A DNA stretch of 64,000 nt from Deltaproteobacteria bacterium (GTDB taxonomy: Bacteria; Myxococcota_A; Polyangia; Polyangiales; Ga0077539), in the NCBI GenBank assembly GCA_016704445.1, contig JADJAE010000049.1:11693-75692 (forward strand), read 5' to 3'. Positions 8,617 through 16,832 of the stretch are shown one piece after another (position 1 is the stretch's first letter; each line of letters opens with the position of its first letter). Under the pieces are notes generated by a model that saw only the letters and a list, made by a program, of their open reading frames with translations, had not been told where the DNA came from and did not search any database. The position numbers and the translations under genes are program-made.

Positions 8617-10371
8617 TCAGCCGCGCAGGGCCGCGATGGCGATGGCAGGAACCTTCAAGACGCTCGGCTCGAACTCCAGCTCGACCAGCTTGGGGGCGAT
8701 CTCGTGGGCGGTCTTCGAGGTCACGAACCACGGCGGCTTCGGGAACACCGTGAGCGGCCCGCGCAGCACGACCTTCTCGATGCCCTCCAGCATGAAGGTG
8801 TTGTGCACCCAGCCGAGTCCGCCTTGGACGTTCTTCAATGTAGACGACGGGTGCGCGCCCCACGGAGTGGTGACCAGCCCATAGACCAGTCCGGTCCATT
8901 GATTGATGCCTACTGCGCCATAACGGAGCTGGTCGACGGCGTCGTAGAGGGCGGCCGACACGCCGGGCTCCGCCTCGGTGCGGGGATGGATGATGAGCAC
9001 CGCGCTCAGCGTGCCCCACAGCCGTTCATTGCAGAACGCCGTCGCGGCCTTCAAGAACGCCGCCGCGTCCGAGGCCTCCAGGCTGGTCTCGCTCAGGATC
9101 GGGCAGAAGGGCTCCGTGATGAACAGCTCTTCTTCCTTGTTGGCGCTGTCGAGCCCGAAGACCAGCGTCCAGGGGAGCTCGCCCTCCTTCGCGTCGCCGA
9201 GCTTCAGCACGTCCGCCCGCTCGCCCACCAGCGACTTGTACCGATCGAAGGCGCCTGGATAATAGGCCTTCCGCGGCTTCTGCGCGCCGAGCTCGGCCTT
9301 GATCAACCCGAGGAGCTTGTCCCGCCCGCTCCACCCCTTGGCGGTGATGAGCATCTTGCCTGCGTTGCAGTTGCACGAGGCGTTGTTGACCATCATGGTC
9401 GCGACGTTCTGTGCAATGAACGCCAGCTCCGAGTCTGAATAGGCACCCGGGGTGATCATCACCGGGGTCACGCACCCGAGCTCGGAGGTGATGGCCTTCT
9501 TCAGCACCGGGTCGTCTTCGCGCATCCGGCGCTCGCGCTCCGGGCCGGGCGGGCCCCACACGATGAGGTCGTGCGTGCGGTCGCTGCCGGTGATGTGCAC
9601 GTCGTCGACCTCGGGGTGGTTCACCAGATAGGTGCCCACCGAGGTGCCGCCCTTCACGAACTTCAGATAGCCCTTCTCGACCAGCGGCGCGAAGGCCTTG
9701 TCGAGGTGCTCCTCGAGGTACTCGTTGACCGGGTTGAGCTTCACCAGACACACGTTGCCGTCGACGAACATCTTGTAGAGCGCGTCCATCGGGGGAATGG
9801 ACGTCACGTTGCCGGCGCCCAGCACCAGCGACACGCCCCCCTTCGGATCGGCCTGCTTGTAGAACGACCCCTGCGCCTTGCGCACGTCCGCCGGGGTCAT
9901 TCCCTCCTTCATGCGAACCGTCGCGTTGAAGCCCGTATAGAGCAGCGAGTCGACCACGGTGTTGGGGAAGACCTCGACCACCGTGCGGCCGCGCTCGTCC
10001 CGATGGACCTTCTTCTCCTCGGGCCCGGGGCTGCCGGTGGTGGCGATGGCGTCGAGCGCCTCGGCGAGCAGCCGGGTGTTGCGCATGGTCGTCATCGGCC
10101 CGGCGAGCCACTCCTCGGAGGCCTGAGGGCGCCCGGCGTCGAGGCCCTTCGCCGCGATCGCCGCCTCGGCCCACGGCCGGGCCTGCGCCCTGATCGCGGG
10201 GAGGCACGCTCGCAGCAGCGCGGCGCGGGCGCTGGGGGAGACCTTCGCGAACTCCAACGCCTTCGAGCGTAGCCCCGCGAGGAGCTCATCGAGGTGGGCG
10301 GTCGGAGTGTCGGCCGTGCTGTGGGCCGACGCGCTCATTTCCAACGAGACCGATTGGGTGGAGGTGGCCAT
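8617..10371 (-). CDS. aldehyde dehydrogenase family protein
   Basis: A 584-residue cytoplasmic member of the aldehyde dehydrogenase superfamily. Visible: a cofactor-binding stretch GGVSLVLGAGNVTSIPPMDA, HITGSDRTHDLIVWG, then SELGCVTPVMITPGAYSD, and the catalytic cysteine region NNASCNCNAGKML. Near the end a conserved FITEPFCPILSE block and INQWTGLVYGLVTTPWGAHP occur. It is longer than the usual 480-500 residues and the sequence between blocks is divergent, so the substrate cannot be named. The start is uncertain: ATG at 10371 is used, GTG at 10392 or ATG at 10338 are alternatives. It lies on the same strand 20 bases upstream of the metacaspase gene and could share its transcript. Confidence 0.8.
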   Translation of the reverse strand: MATSTQSVSLEMSASAHSTADTPTAHLDELLAGLRSKALEFAKVSPSARAALLRACLPAIRAQARPWAEAAIAAKGLDAGRPQASEEWLAGPMTTMRNTRLLAEALDAIATTGSPGPEEKKVHRDERGRTVVEVFPNTVVDSLLYTGFNATVRMKEGMTPADVRKAQGSFYKQADPKGGVSLVLGAGNVTSIPPMDALYKMFVDGNVCLVKLNPVNEYLEEHLDKAFAPLVEKGYLKFVKGGTSVGTYLVNHPEVDDVHITGSDRTHDLIVWGPPGPERERRMREDDPVLKKAITSELGCVTPVMITPGAYSDSELAFIAQNVATMMVNNASCNCNAGKMLITAKGWSGRDKLLGLIKAELGAQKPRKAYYPGAFDRYKSLVGERADVLKLGDAKEGELPWTLVFGLDSANKEEELFITEPFCPILSETSLEASDAAAFLKAATAFCNERLWGTLSAVLIIHPRTEAEPGVSAALYDAVDQLRYGAVGINQWTGLVYGLVTTPWGAHPSSTLKNVQGGLGWVHNTFMLEGIEKVVLRGPLTVFPKPPWFVTSKTAHEIAPKLVELEFEPSVLKVPAIAIAALRG

Positions 10372-10418
10372 TGGTGGGGCGAACGCTATCACGTCCCCGC
10401 CGCGGCGCGCGGCTCAGC

Positions 10419-10859
10419 TCAGGAGGGCCCCGGGCCCGTCTCGACGGGCCTTCCCGCGCTGGTCCAGCCGACGATGCCCGCCGGGAGGATGAAGACGTTG
10501 GAGTAGCCCAGGGCCATCGCCTGGCGGGCCGCCGTGTGGCACGCGGTGCACTGCTCGTTGTGGCAATAGAACACCACGCGCGCCGCCCGGTCGGTCGGGA
10601 GCGCCGCCGCCGTGATGGCGTCGTAGGCGATCCAGCGCGCCCCGGGGATGTGCCCGCGCTCGAAGGTGTCGCGGCTGTTGTTGTCGATGACCGTCACCCC
10701 GCCGCGCTCGATGAGCCCGGCGAGCTCGGCCACGGTGACCGGACGAAGCTCGGCCTCGGTGCTGGCGGCGGCGCTCGCTCCGGTCGCCGTCGAGTGGGCG
10801 CAGCCGAGCCCGAGGCAGAGGGAAAGCGCGAGGGTGATGCGTCGGGATGAGGTGTTCAT
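10419..10859 (-). CDS. rhodanese-domain lipoprotein
   Basis: A 146-residue single-domain rhodanese. The leader ends in a lipobox (LCLGLGC), placing it outside the cytoplasmic membrane. The domain begins at ELRPVTVAELAGLIERGG, contains VTVIDNNSRDTFERGHIPGA (the usual D-R-x-F-xx-GHI-x-GA motif) and ends with the active loop VVFYCHNEQCTACHTAA, which holds the candidate active cysteine. Extra cysteines in the loop (CHNEQCTAC) differ from the plain CxxGxR loop. Role in sulfur transfer or cyanide detoxification is only inferred. It lies between the glutathione transferase and aldehyde dehydrogenase genes on the same strand, with gaps of about 40-50 bases, compatible with an operon. Confidence 0.85.
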   Translation of the reverse strand: MNTSSRRITLALSLCLGLGCAHSTATGASAAASTEAELRPVTVAELAGLIERGGVTVIDNNSRDTFERGHIPGARWIAYDAITAAALPTDRAARVVFYCHNEQCTACHTAARQAMALGYSNVFILPAGIVGWTSAGRPVETGPGPS

Positions 10860-10899
10860 TGAAGTGAGTACCAATGGGGCCTTTCGAGGGAGGCGGCGA

Positions 10900-11523
10900 T
10901 CAGCCGGCCATCGCCACGGCGAGGTCGGGGCGCGAGGTGCAGTGGCCCGTCCATCGGCCGATGTGGGGATAGCCGCTGAGGTCGGCCACGCCGGAGCGCG
11001 CCATGAAAGGAACGAAGCTCGCGATGGAGAGGTCGACCAGGGTGAAGCGCTCGGCGACCATGTACTCGCGGCCTTCGAGGTGGGCCTCCAGGGCGGCGAG
11101 GTTGGCCAGCACGTCCTTGCGGGCGGCCTCCGCGGCGGCGGCGTTGTGGGCCTCCTTGGGGAAGCGCTCGCTGGTGTTGAGCAGGTAGCGGAAGACGTTG
11201 GTCGAGAAGGTCACCGTGCCCCAGGTCATCCACGAGAGGGCGGTGGGGTACTCGGGGTGCTCGTGAGGGAGCCACAGGTTGCGGGCGACCCCGAAGCGCT
11301 CTCCCAGGAAGAGCAGCATCGCCAGCGACTCGAACATCGGCACGCCGTCGACCACCAGCGCGGGCACCTTCCCGTGGGGGTTGATGGCGAGGTACTCGGG
11401 CTTGCGGTGCTCACCCCCGGCGAGGTCGACCTTCACCTTCTCGTAGGGCAGGCCGAGCTCCTCGAGGGCCCAGAACACCCGCGTCGCGGACGACATCGGG
11501 GCGTAATAGAAGGTGATGCTCAT
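10900..11523 (-). CDS. glutathione S-transferase
   Basis: A 207-residue cytoplasmic protein of standard GST length. The N-terminal thioredoxin-like domain reads YYAPMSSATRVFWALEELGL, then NPHGKVPALVVDG with the cis-proline, and FESLAMLLFLGERFG for glutathione gamma-glutamyl binding. The C-terminal helical domain has RFTLVDLSIASFVPF, the family N-capping box region (an Asp in D-x-S). Specific substrate unknown. It is the first gene of a minus-strand run GST, rhodanese, aldehyde dehydrogenase, metacaspase and diverges from the OPT transporter gene about 110 bases away, so promoters for both should lie in that gap. Confidence 0.9.
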   Translation of the reverse strand: MSITFYYAPMSSATRVFWALEELGLPYEKVKVDLAGGEHRKPEYLAINPHGKVPALVVDGVPMFESLAMLLFLGERFGVARNLWLPHEHPEYPTALSWMTWGTVTFSTNVFRYLLNTSERFPKEAHNAAAAEAARKDVLANLAALEAHLEGREYMVAERFTLVDLSIASFVPFMARSGVADLSGYPHIGRWTGHCTSRPDLAVAMAG

Positions 11524-11633
11524 CGGGGGGATCGCTCCTCGCGCGGCCGGTGACTGCGCGCCAGGCGCGATCGTTCGCCCAGCCGGAGGGGGCTTGTCAA
11601 CGGAGGCGGAACTCTGGCACCCCTGCGCGCTCC

Positions 11634-13547
11634 ATGAGCGAACCGCTGACCCCAGAGATATTCCGCGCCGCGCACCCGACCGACGACAGCGATCCGGAGC
11701 GCACCTGGCTGCGTGAGGTCTACCAGGGCGACGACGCCCGGCAGCTCACGGTGCGGGCCGTCGTGGCGGGGATGCTGCTCGGCGGGGTGATGTCCCTCTC
11801 CAACCTCTACATCGCGCTCAAGACGGGGTGGAGCTTCGGGGTGACCATCACCGCGGGCATCCTGGCCTATGTGATCTTCGGCGTGCTCCGGCGCGTCGGG
11901 CTCGCGCGCAACGAGTTCGGGATGCTGGAGAACAACGCCATGCAGTCGGTGGCCTCGGCCGCGGGCTACATGACCGGCGGCGGCACCGTGGCGGCGATCC
12001 CCGCGCTCATGCTCGCCACGCACACGGTCATCTCCGGCTGGACCATCTTCCTCTGGATCACCCCCATCGCCATGCTCGGCGTCTTCATGGCCATTCCCAT
12101 GAAGCGCCAGATGATCAATCAGGAGGGGCTGAAGTTTCCTTCGGGCATCGCCGCCGCCGAGACCCTCCGCGGGCTGCACCCTGAAGAAGCCGCGAAGATG
12201 GACGCGCGGCGCAGCGACAAGCCCGACGCCTCGGTCGACGCCGAGGGCGCCAAGACCGCAGGCCGCGCGCTCATCTGGTCCGCCGGCGTCGGGGCGCTGG
12301 TGCTCTGGCTCCGCGAGGCCCGCGCCCGCTGGATTCCCTTCAACCTCCCCGAGCACGTGGCCTTCCCCTTCACCATCCGCGGGGTGCCCGCGATGAAGTG
12401 GTCGGTCTTCTTCGACACCTCCCTGCTGCTCATCGCGGCGGGGGCCATCATGGGCTGGCGCTCGGCCTGGAGCATGATGCTCGGCGGGCTCATCAACTAC
12501 TTCGCCCTGGCCCCGCACGGCTTCGACATCCACGAGATCGCCGAGGTGAAGATCCGCGCCATCTCGCAGTGGACGGTGTGGTTCGGCTCGCCGCTGCTGC
12601 TCACCTCGGGCCTGCTCTCCTTCGCGTTCTCCTGGCGCCAGATCGCCCGCGCCTTCTCCGGCCTCTCGGGGATCTTCTCCAAGGTGAAGCCCGTCAACGA
12701 GGACCCCATGGCCGCCGTCGAGGTGCCCATCCAGTGGTTCGTCTACGGCGTCGGGGCGCTCACCCCGCTGGTGATGTTCTTCGCCTGGAAGCTCTTCGGC
12801 ATCGCGTGGTGGATGAGCCTGCTCTGCGTCGTGATGAGCTTCTTCATCGCCATCGTGGCGTGCCGCGCCACCGGCGAGACCGACACCACCCCCACCGGGG
12901 CGCTCGGCAAGATCACCCAGCTCGTCTTCGGCGTCGTCGCCCCGGGGAGCATCACCACCAACCTCATGTGCGCCTCCATGAGCGGCGGCGTGGCGATCCA
13001 CTCCGCGGACATGCTCACGGACCTCAAGTCGGGGCACCTGCTGGGCGCCAAGCCCCGCCAGCAGTTCATCGCGCAGTTCTTCGGCGTGCTCGCCGGCAGC
13101 CTCTTCGTGGTGCCGGCCTTCCGGCTCCTGGTGCCCGACTACACGGTCATCGGCACCCCGGAGGTTCCTGCCCCCGCGGCGCTCGCGTGGGAGGCCGTCT
13201 CTCGCGCGCTCTCGCAGGGCGTCCACCAGCTCCCGCCGGGGGCGCGCACCATGATCGTCGTCGGCGCCGTGCTGGGCGTCGTGATGGTGCTCATCGAGCG
13301 GGCGCTGCCGGCGAAGCTCCGCCGCTTCTTCCCGTCGCCGGTGGGCTTCGGGCTCGCGTTCACCATGCCCTTCTCCAACACCCTCGCGATGTTCGTCGGG
13401 GCGCTCCTCGCCCTCGGCCTCGAGCGCGCCCGCCCGAAGGTGGCCGAGCAGTACATCGTCCCCGTGAGCTCCGGCATCATCGCCGGAGAGAGCCTCATCG
13501 GCATCCTCATCAAGGTGCTGACCCGCTTCGGCCTCCTGGCCGGCTGA
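11634..13547 (+). CDS. OPT family oligopeptide/metal-chelate transporter
   Basis: A 637-residue polytopic membrane protein with around fourteen hydrophobic segments. Recognisable OPT family blocks are LTVRAVVAGMLLGGVMSLSN, YIALKTGWSFGVTITAGILA near the N-terminus, QEGLKFPSGIAAAETLRGLH after the third or fourth helix, and SMSGGVAIHSADMLTDLKSG and FFGVLAGSLFVVPAF later. Bacterial members import oligopeptides or iron-chelate complexes with protons; the substrate is not deducible here. The start was set at the ATG giving MSEPLTPEIFRAAHPTDD, after which the first helix follows at a normal distance. Its stop lies five bases before that of the convergent EVE gene. Confidence 0.92.
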   Translation: MSEPLTPEIFRAAHPTDDSDPERTWLREVYQGDDARQLTVRAVVAGMLLGGVMSLSNLYIALKTGWSFGVTITAGILAYVIFGVLRRVGLARNEFGMLENNAMQSVASAAGYMTGGGTVAAIPALMLATHTVISGWTIFLWITPIAMLGVFMAIPMKRQMINQEGLKFPSGIAAAETLRGLHPEEAAKMDARRSDKPDASVDAEGAKTAGRALIWSAGVGALVLWLREARARWIPFNLPEHVAFPFTIRGVPAMKWSVFFDTSLLLIAAGAIMGWRSAWSMMLGGLINYFALAPHGFDIHEIAEVKIRAISQWTVWFGSPLLLTSGLLSFAFSWRQIARAFSGLSGIFSKVKPVNEDPMAAVEVPIQWFVYGVGALTPLVMFFAWKLFGIAWWMSLLCVVMSFFIAIVACRATGETDTTPTGALGKITQLVFGVVAPGSITTNLMCASMSGGVAIHSADMLTDLKSGHLLGAKPRQQFIAQFFGVLAGSLFVVPAFRLLVPDYTVIGTPEVPAPAALAWEAVSRALSQGVHQLPPGARTMIVVGAVLGVVMVLIERALPAKLRRFFPSPVGFGLAFTMPFSNTLAMFVGALLALGLERARPKVAEQYIVPVSSGIIAGESLIGILIKVLTRFGLLAG

Positions 13548-13552
13548 ATCTC

Positions 13553-13972
13553 CTACAGCTCCGTCTCGCCCATCTTCAGGATCGTCTTGAACTCCGCCGC
13601 GGTCACATGGGTGACCGACAGCCGGTTGCGCTTGAGCATCTCGATCTCCGCGAGGCTCTTCCTCCCGCGGATCTCCTCGAGCGTCACGGGCTTCGCCAGC
13701 GCCGCCACGGGCTCGACATCGACGCAGCTCCAGTCCTCCTCGGTGCCCGGGTCCTGGTAGGCGGCGCGGGAGACGCGAGCGACGCCCACCACGGCCTTGC
13801 CCTCGTTGGAGTGATAGAAGAGGCAGAGGTCGCCGACGGCCATCGCGCGGAGGTTGTTGCGCGCCTCGTAGTTGCGCACCCCGTCCCAGCGGGTGCTGCC
13901 GTCCTTCACGAGCTGATCGAAGGAGTACTTGAAGGGCTCGCTCTTGGTGAGCCAGTGCTTTGTGCGCGCCAT
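13553..13972 (-). CDS. EVE domain protein
   Basis: A 139-residue protein made of a single EVE domain (thymocyte nuclear protein 1 type, PUA-like fold). Family features: HWLTKSEPFKYSFDQLVKDG at the N-terminus, WDGVRNYEARNNLRAMAVGD, LCLFYHSNEGKAVVGVARV, and a C-terminal LTHVT-like region (LSVTHVTAAEFKTIL). EVE domains bind modified bases in DNA or RNA; a small free-standing form is common in bacteria and its substrate is unclear. The ATG at 13972 gives the usual MARTKHWLTKSEP start. It is downstream of the tRNA gene and terminator on the same strand. Confidence 0.9.
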   Translation of the reverse strand: MARTKHWLTKSEPFKYSFDQLVKDGSTRWDGVRNYEARNNLRAMAVGDLCLFYHSNEGKAVVGVARVSRAAYQDPGTEEDWSCVDVEPVAALAKPVTLEEIRGRKSLAEIEMLKRNRLSVTHVTAAEFKTILKMGETEL

Positions 13973-14020
13973 AGGGCCACAGCGTCTATCGCGGGGCCCT
14001 CGCGGGTCGCCAGTCATTGG

Positions 14021-14070
14021 CAACAAAGAAGAAAGGCCCTGAAGCTCTTGTGAGTAGCTTCAAGGCCCTT
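14021..14070 (-). terminator. rho-independent terminator after tRNA-Arg
   Basis: On the minus strand a 15-base arm (14056-14070) pairs with 14032-14046 with two mismatches or wobbles. The loop is about nine bases, and a T-rich tail (TTTCTTCTTTG) runs down to 14021. It lies 11 bases past the 3' end of the tRNA and before the EVE gene, so it should end the tRNA transcript. Confidence 0.8.
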
Positions 14071-14080
14071 CTTCAAGCTG

Positions 14081-14154
14081 CGCGCGGTGCAGGAGTCGAA
14101 CCTGCGACCTTCGGCTTCGGAGACCAACGCTCTATCCAGCTGAGCTAACCGCGC
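14081..14154 (-). tRNA. tRNA-Arg (anticodon CCG)
   Basis: A 74-base tRNA on the minus strand. The acceptor arm GCGCGGT pairs with ACCGCGC; the D arm TAGCTCAGCTGGATAGAGC and the T loop GGTTCGACTCC are canonical. The anticodon loop reads CTCCGAA, giving anticodon CCG, which decodes CGG arginine codons. CCA is not encoded. A terminator hairpin follows directly. Confidence 0.93.
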
Positions 14155-14255
14155 TTGGGGACGGACCTTGTACTCCACGCTCCCTGCGCCGCGCAAGCCC
14201 CTCGTAGGGCATCAAGGCATTCCCTCGCCGACGCCCGCGTGGTACCGCCGTCCGC

Positions 14256-15323
14256 ATGAGCCAACGCATCGCCGTCCTCCCGGGAGATGGCATCGGGACC
14301 GAGGTCACCCGCGAAGCCGTCGCCCTGCTCGAGCTCATCGCGACCCGCCGCGAGCTCGACCTCGACCTCTGGCACCTCGACCTCGGCGCCGACCGCTACC
14401 TCCGCGACGGCACCACCCTCCCGCCCGCGCTCTTCGAGGAGATCCGCGACACCTGCGACGCGATCCTGCTGGGCGCCCTCGGCGACCCGCGCGTCCCGTC
14501 CAACGACCACGCGCGCGACATCCTCTTCGGGTTCCGCTTCGGGCTCGACCTCTACGCCAACGTGCGCCCGGTGCGCTGCCTCGACGACCGGCTCTCGCCG
14601 CTCAAGCACCACGGCGCGGCGGACATCGACCTCGTGGTCTTCCGCGAGAACACCGAAGGGGTCTACGTCAACGTCGGCGGCCAGGTGCGCCGCGGCACCC
14701 CCGACGAGATCGCCATCAACGAGGACGTCAACACCCGCAAGGGGGTCGAGCGCATCATCCGCGCGGCCTTCGCGCACGCCCGCCTCCACGGCAACAAGCG
14801 CGTGCACATGGCGGACAAGTCCAACGCCATGAAGCACGCCCACGAGCTCTGGCTGCGCGCCTTCCGCGAGGTGGCGAAGGAGTACCCCGAGATCGAGGCC
14901 GTGCACGTCTACGTCGACGCGCTCTGCCTCTACATGGTGCAAGACCCGTCGAACATCGAGGTCGTCGTCACCAACAACCTCTTCGGCGACATCGTCACCG
15001 ACCTCGGCGCCGCGCTCCAGGGGGGCCTCGGCATGGCGGGCAGCGCCAACCTCCACCCGGGCCGGCGCTGCGCGATGTTCGAGCCCGTGCACGGCAGCGC
15101 GCCGCCGCTCGCGGGGAAGGACCTCGCCAACCCCTTCGCCGCCGCGCTCACCGTCGGGATGATGCTCACCCACCTCGGGCACCAGGGCCTCGAGACCCTC
15201 ATCGAGCACAGCGTCCGCGACTGCATCACCGCCATGGAGTGCACCCGCGACGTGGGCGGCTCGCTCGGAACCGCCGCCGCCGCCGCCGCCCTCCGCGCCC
15301 GGGTCAACGCCCGCCTAGGCTGA
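14256..15323 (+). CDS. isocitrate/isopropylmalate dehydrogenase family protein (LeuB-like)
   Basis: A 355-residue cytoplasmic decarboxylating dehydrogenase that oxidises a 2-hydroxy, 3-carboxy acid with NAD or NADP. Blocks seen: RIAVLPGDGIGTEVTREAV at the N-terminus, VVFRENTEGVYVNVGGQVRR, MADKSNAMK, YVDALCLYMVQDPSNIEVVV, TNNLFGDIVTDLGAALQGGLG and EPVHGSAPPLAGK. The RENTEGVY block is shared by several subfamilies (isopropylmalate, homoisocitrate, tartrate, isocitrate), so the exact substrate is open. LeuB is the most likely by length and by closeness to an amino-acid gene, but no other leu gene is present. Its end overlaps the convergent argH stop by nine bases. Confidence 0.85.
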   Translation: MSQRIAVLPGDGIGTEVTREAVALLELIATRRELDLDLWHLDLGADRYLRDGTTLPPALFEEIRDTCDAILLGALGDPRVPSNDHARDILFGFRFGLDLYANVRPVRCLDDRLSPLKHHGAADIDLVVFRENTEGVYVNVGGQVRRGTPDEIAINEDVNTRKGVERIIRAAFAHARLHGNKRVHMADKSNAMKHAHELWLRAFREVAKEYPEIEAVHVYVDALCLYMVQDPSNIEVVVTNNLFGDIVTDLGAALQGGLGMAGSANLHPGRRCAMFEPVHGSAPPLAGKDLANPFAAALTVGMMLTHLGHQGLETLIEHSVRDCITAMECTRDVGGSLGTAAAAAALRARVNARLG

Positions 15324-16712
15324 CTCTCCGCGGGCCTCGATGCGAGCCCGCGCCCCCGCCATCGCCGCCAGCACCCGCCGCCTCGCCGGAGCGCCCGGCA
15401 GGTCGCGCCGCTCGATCGCCACCTCCGGGTCGAGCGCGTGGAAGATGTCCTCCTCGAAGAGCAGGTGCGCCTCGCGGTAGGCCTCCAGCGAGAGCTGCCC
15501 GAGCTCCTTCCCTTCCGACAAGGCCCTCCCTACCAGCCGCCCGGCCACCTCGTGCGCGTGACGGAAGGGGACGCCCTTGGCCGCCAGGTAGTCCGCCACC
15601 TCCGTCGCCACGGTGAAGCCCGCGCCCAGCGCCGCGCGCATCCGGTCGCGCTTGAAGCTCATCGCCCCCACCGCGTCGGCCAGCACCTCCGCCGCGTCGC
15701 GCACCGTGTCCACCGCGTCGAAGACCGGGGCCTTGTCCTCCTGCAGGTCGCGGTTGTACCCGAGCGGCAGCCCCTTCAGGATCACCAGCAGCGTCACCAG
15801 GTCGCCGATCACCCGGCCCGACTTGCCCCGCACCACCTCGGCGACGTCGGGGTTCTTCTTCTGCGGCATCATCGACGAGCCCGTGGTGTGCGCGTCGGCC
15901 ATCTCGACGAAGCCGAACTCCTGCGTCGACCAGAGCACCAGCTCTTCGGACAGCCGGGACATGTGCACCGCCGCGATGGCCAGGGCGGCGAGCAGCTCCA
16001 GGAGGAAATCCCGGTCGGCGGTGGCGTCGATGCTGTTGCGCGAGGGGCCGTCGAAGCCCAGCGCCCGGGAGGTCATCTCCCGGTCGAGGGGGAAGGTGGT
16101 CCCGCACACGGCGCCGCTGCCGAGGGGCGACTCGTTCATGCGCGCGGCGGCGTCGTCGAGCCGTCCCCGGTCGCGCCCCAGCATCTCCACGTAGGCCATC
16201 AGGTGGTGCGACAGCCGGTTGGGCTGCGCCCGCTGCATGTGCGTGTACGCCGGGATCAGCGTGTCGATCTCCGCCTCCGCGCGCCCCACCAGCGTGAGGG
16301 CCAGCCGGTCGAGAGAGCGACCCACCTCGGCGCAGGCCCGCCGGGCGAAGAGCCGCATGTCCGTCGCCACCTGATCGTTGCGGCTGCGGCCGGTGTGCAG
16401 CCTCGCGCCCACGTCGCCCTCGCGCGCCGTCAGCGCGGCCTCGACGTTCATGTGCACGTCTTCCTTCGAGGCGTCCCAGACGAAGCTCCCGGCGCGGATC
16501 TCCTCTCGGATCGCCCCGAGGCCCCGCTGCACCTGCACGAGCTCCTGCGCGGTGAGCACCCCGATGGCGCAGAGCATCTCGGCGTGCGCGAGCGAGCCCG
16601 CGATGTCCTCCTCGGCGAGCCGGGAGTCCACGTCGACGCTGGCGAGGAAGCGCGCCGCCCCCGCATCAAGCTCCTGCGTAAATCGCCCGCCCCATGCCGT
16701 CTTCGTCGCCAT
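15315..16712 (-). CDS. argH: argininosuccinate lyase
   Basis: A 465-residue cytoplasmic enzyme that splits argininosuccinate into arginine and fumarate, the last step of arginine synthesis. Family signs: AWGGRFTQELDAG at the start, EDVHMNVEAALT, HTGRSRNDQVATDMRLF, YTHMQRAQPNRLSHHLMAY, and the lyase signature GSSMMPQKKNPDVAEVVRG containing the catalytic serine loop. Length is normal. The ATG at 16712 was chosen because it gives the family-typical MATKTAWGGRF; an in-frame start 45 bases upstream adds an unlikely Arg-rich tail. It diverges from ackA-pduL about 120 bases away. Confidence 0.95.
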   Translation of the reverse strand: MATKTAWGGRFTQELDAGAARFLASVDVDSRLAEEDIAGSLAHAEMLCAIGVLTAQELVQVQRGLGAIREEIRAGSFVWDASKEDVHMNVEAALTAREGDVGARLHTGRSRNDQVATDMRLFARRACAEVGRSLDRLALTLVGRAEAEIDTLIPAYTHMQRAQPNRLSHHLMAYVEMLGRDRGRLDDAAARMNESPLGSGAVCGTTFPLDREMTSRALGFDGPSRNSIDATADRDFLLELLAALAIAAVHMSRLSEELVLWSTQEFGFVEMADAHTTGSSMMPQKKNPDVAEVVRGKSGRVIGDLVTLLVILKGLPLGYNRDLQEDKAPVFDAVDTVRDAAEVLADAVGAMSFKRDRMRAALGAGFTVATEVADYLAAKGVPFRHAHEVAGRLVGRALSEGKELGQLSLEAYREAHLLFEEDIFHALDPEVAIERRDLPGAPARRRVLAAMAGARARIEARGESA

Positions 16713-16832
16713 CGTCGCCGTCTCCTCGCGTTGCTTCGCGCGGCGCACCCTACCCAATGCCCTGCGCGGGACAAAGCCCCGTCGGCGCGGGGTGCACTCG
16801 GCCGCCGCTTGGCGCTACCCTCCGCCATCGCC

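Noticed and set aside
5312..9019. A 1235-residue protein covering the metacaspase and the antisense of the kinase gene
   Set aside because: Produced by the frameshift near 7213 and the high GC content; the part beyond the zinc ribbon is Arg/Gly-rich shadow sequence opposite an intact kinase.
11613..11630. Sigma-54 promoter (CTGGCACCCCTGCGC) before the OPT gene
   Set aside because: GG to GC spacing is not the required ten bases, and it lies too near the start codon.
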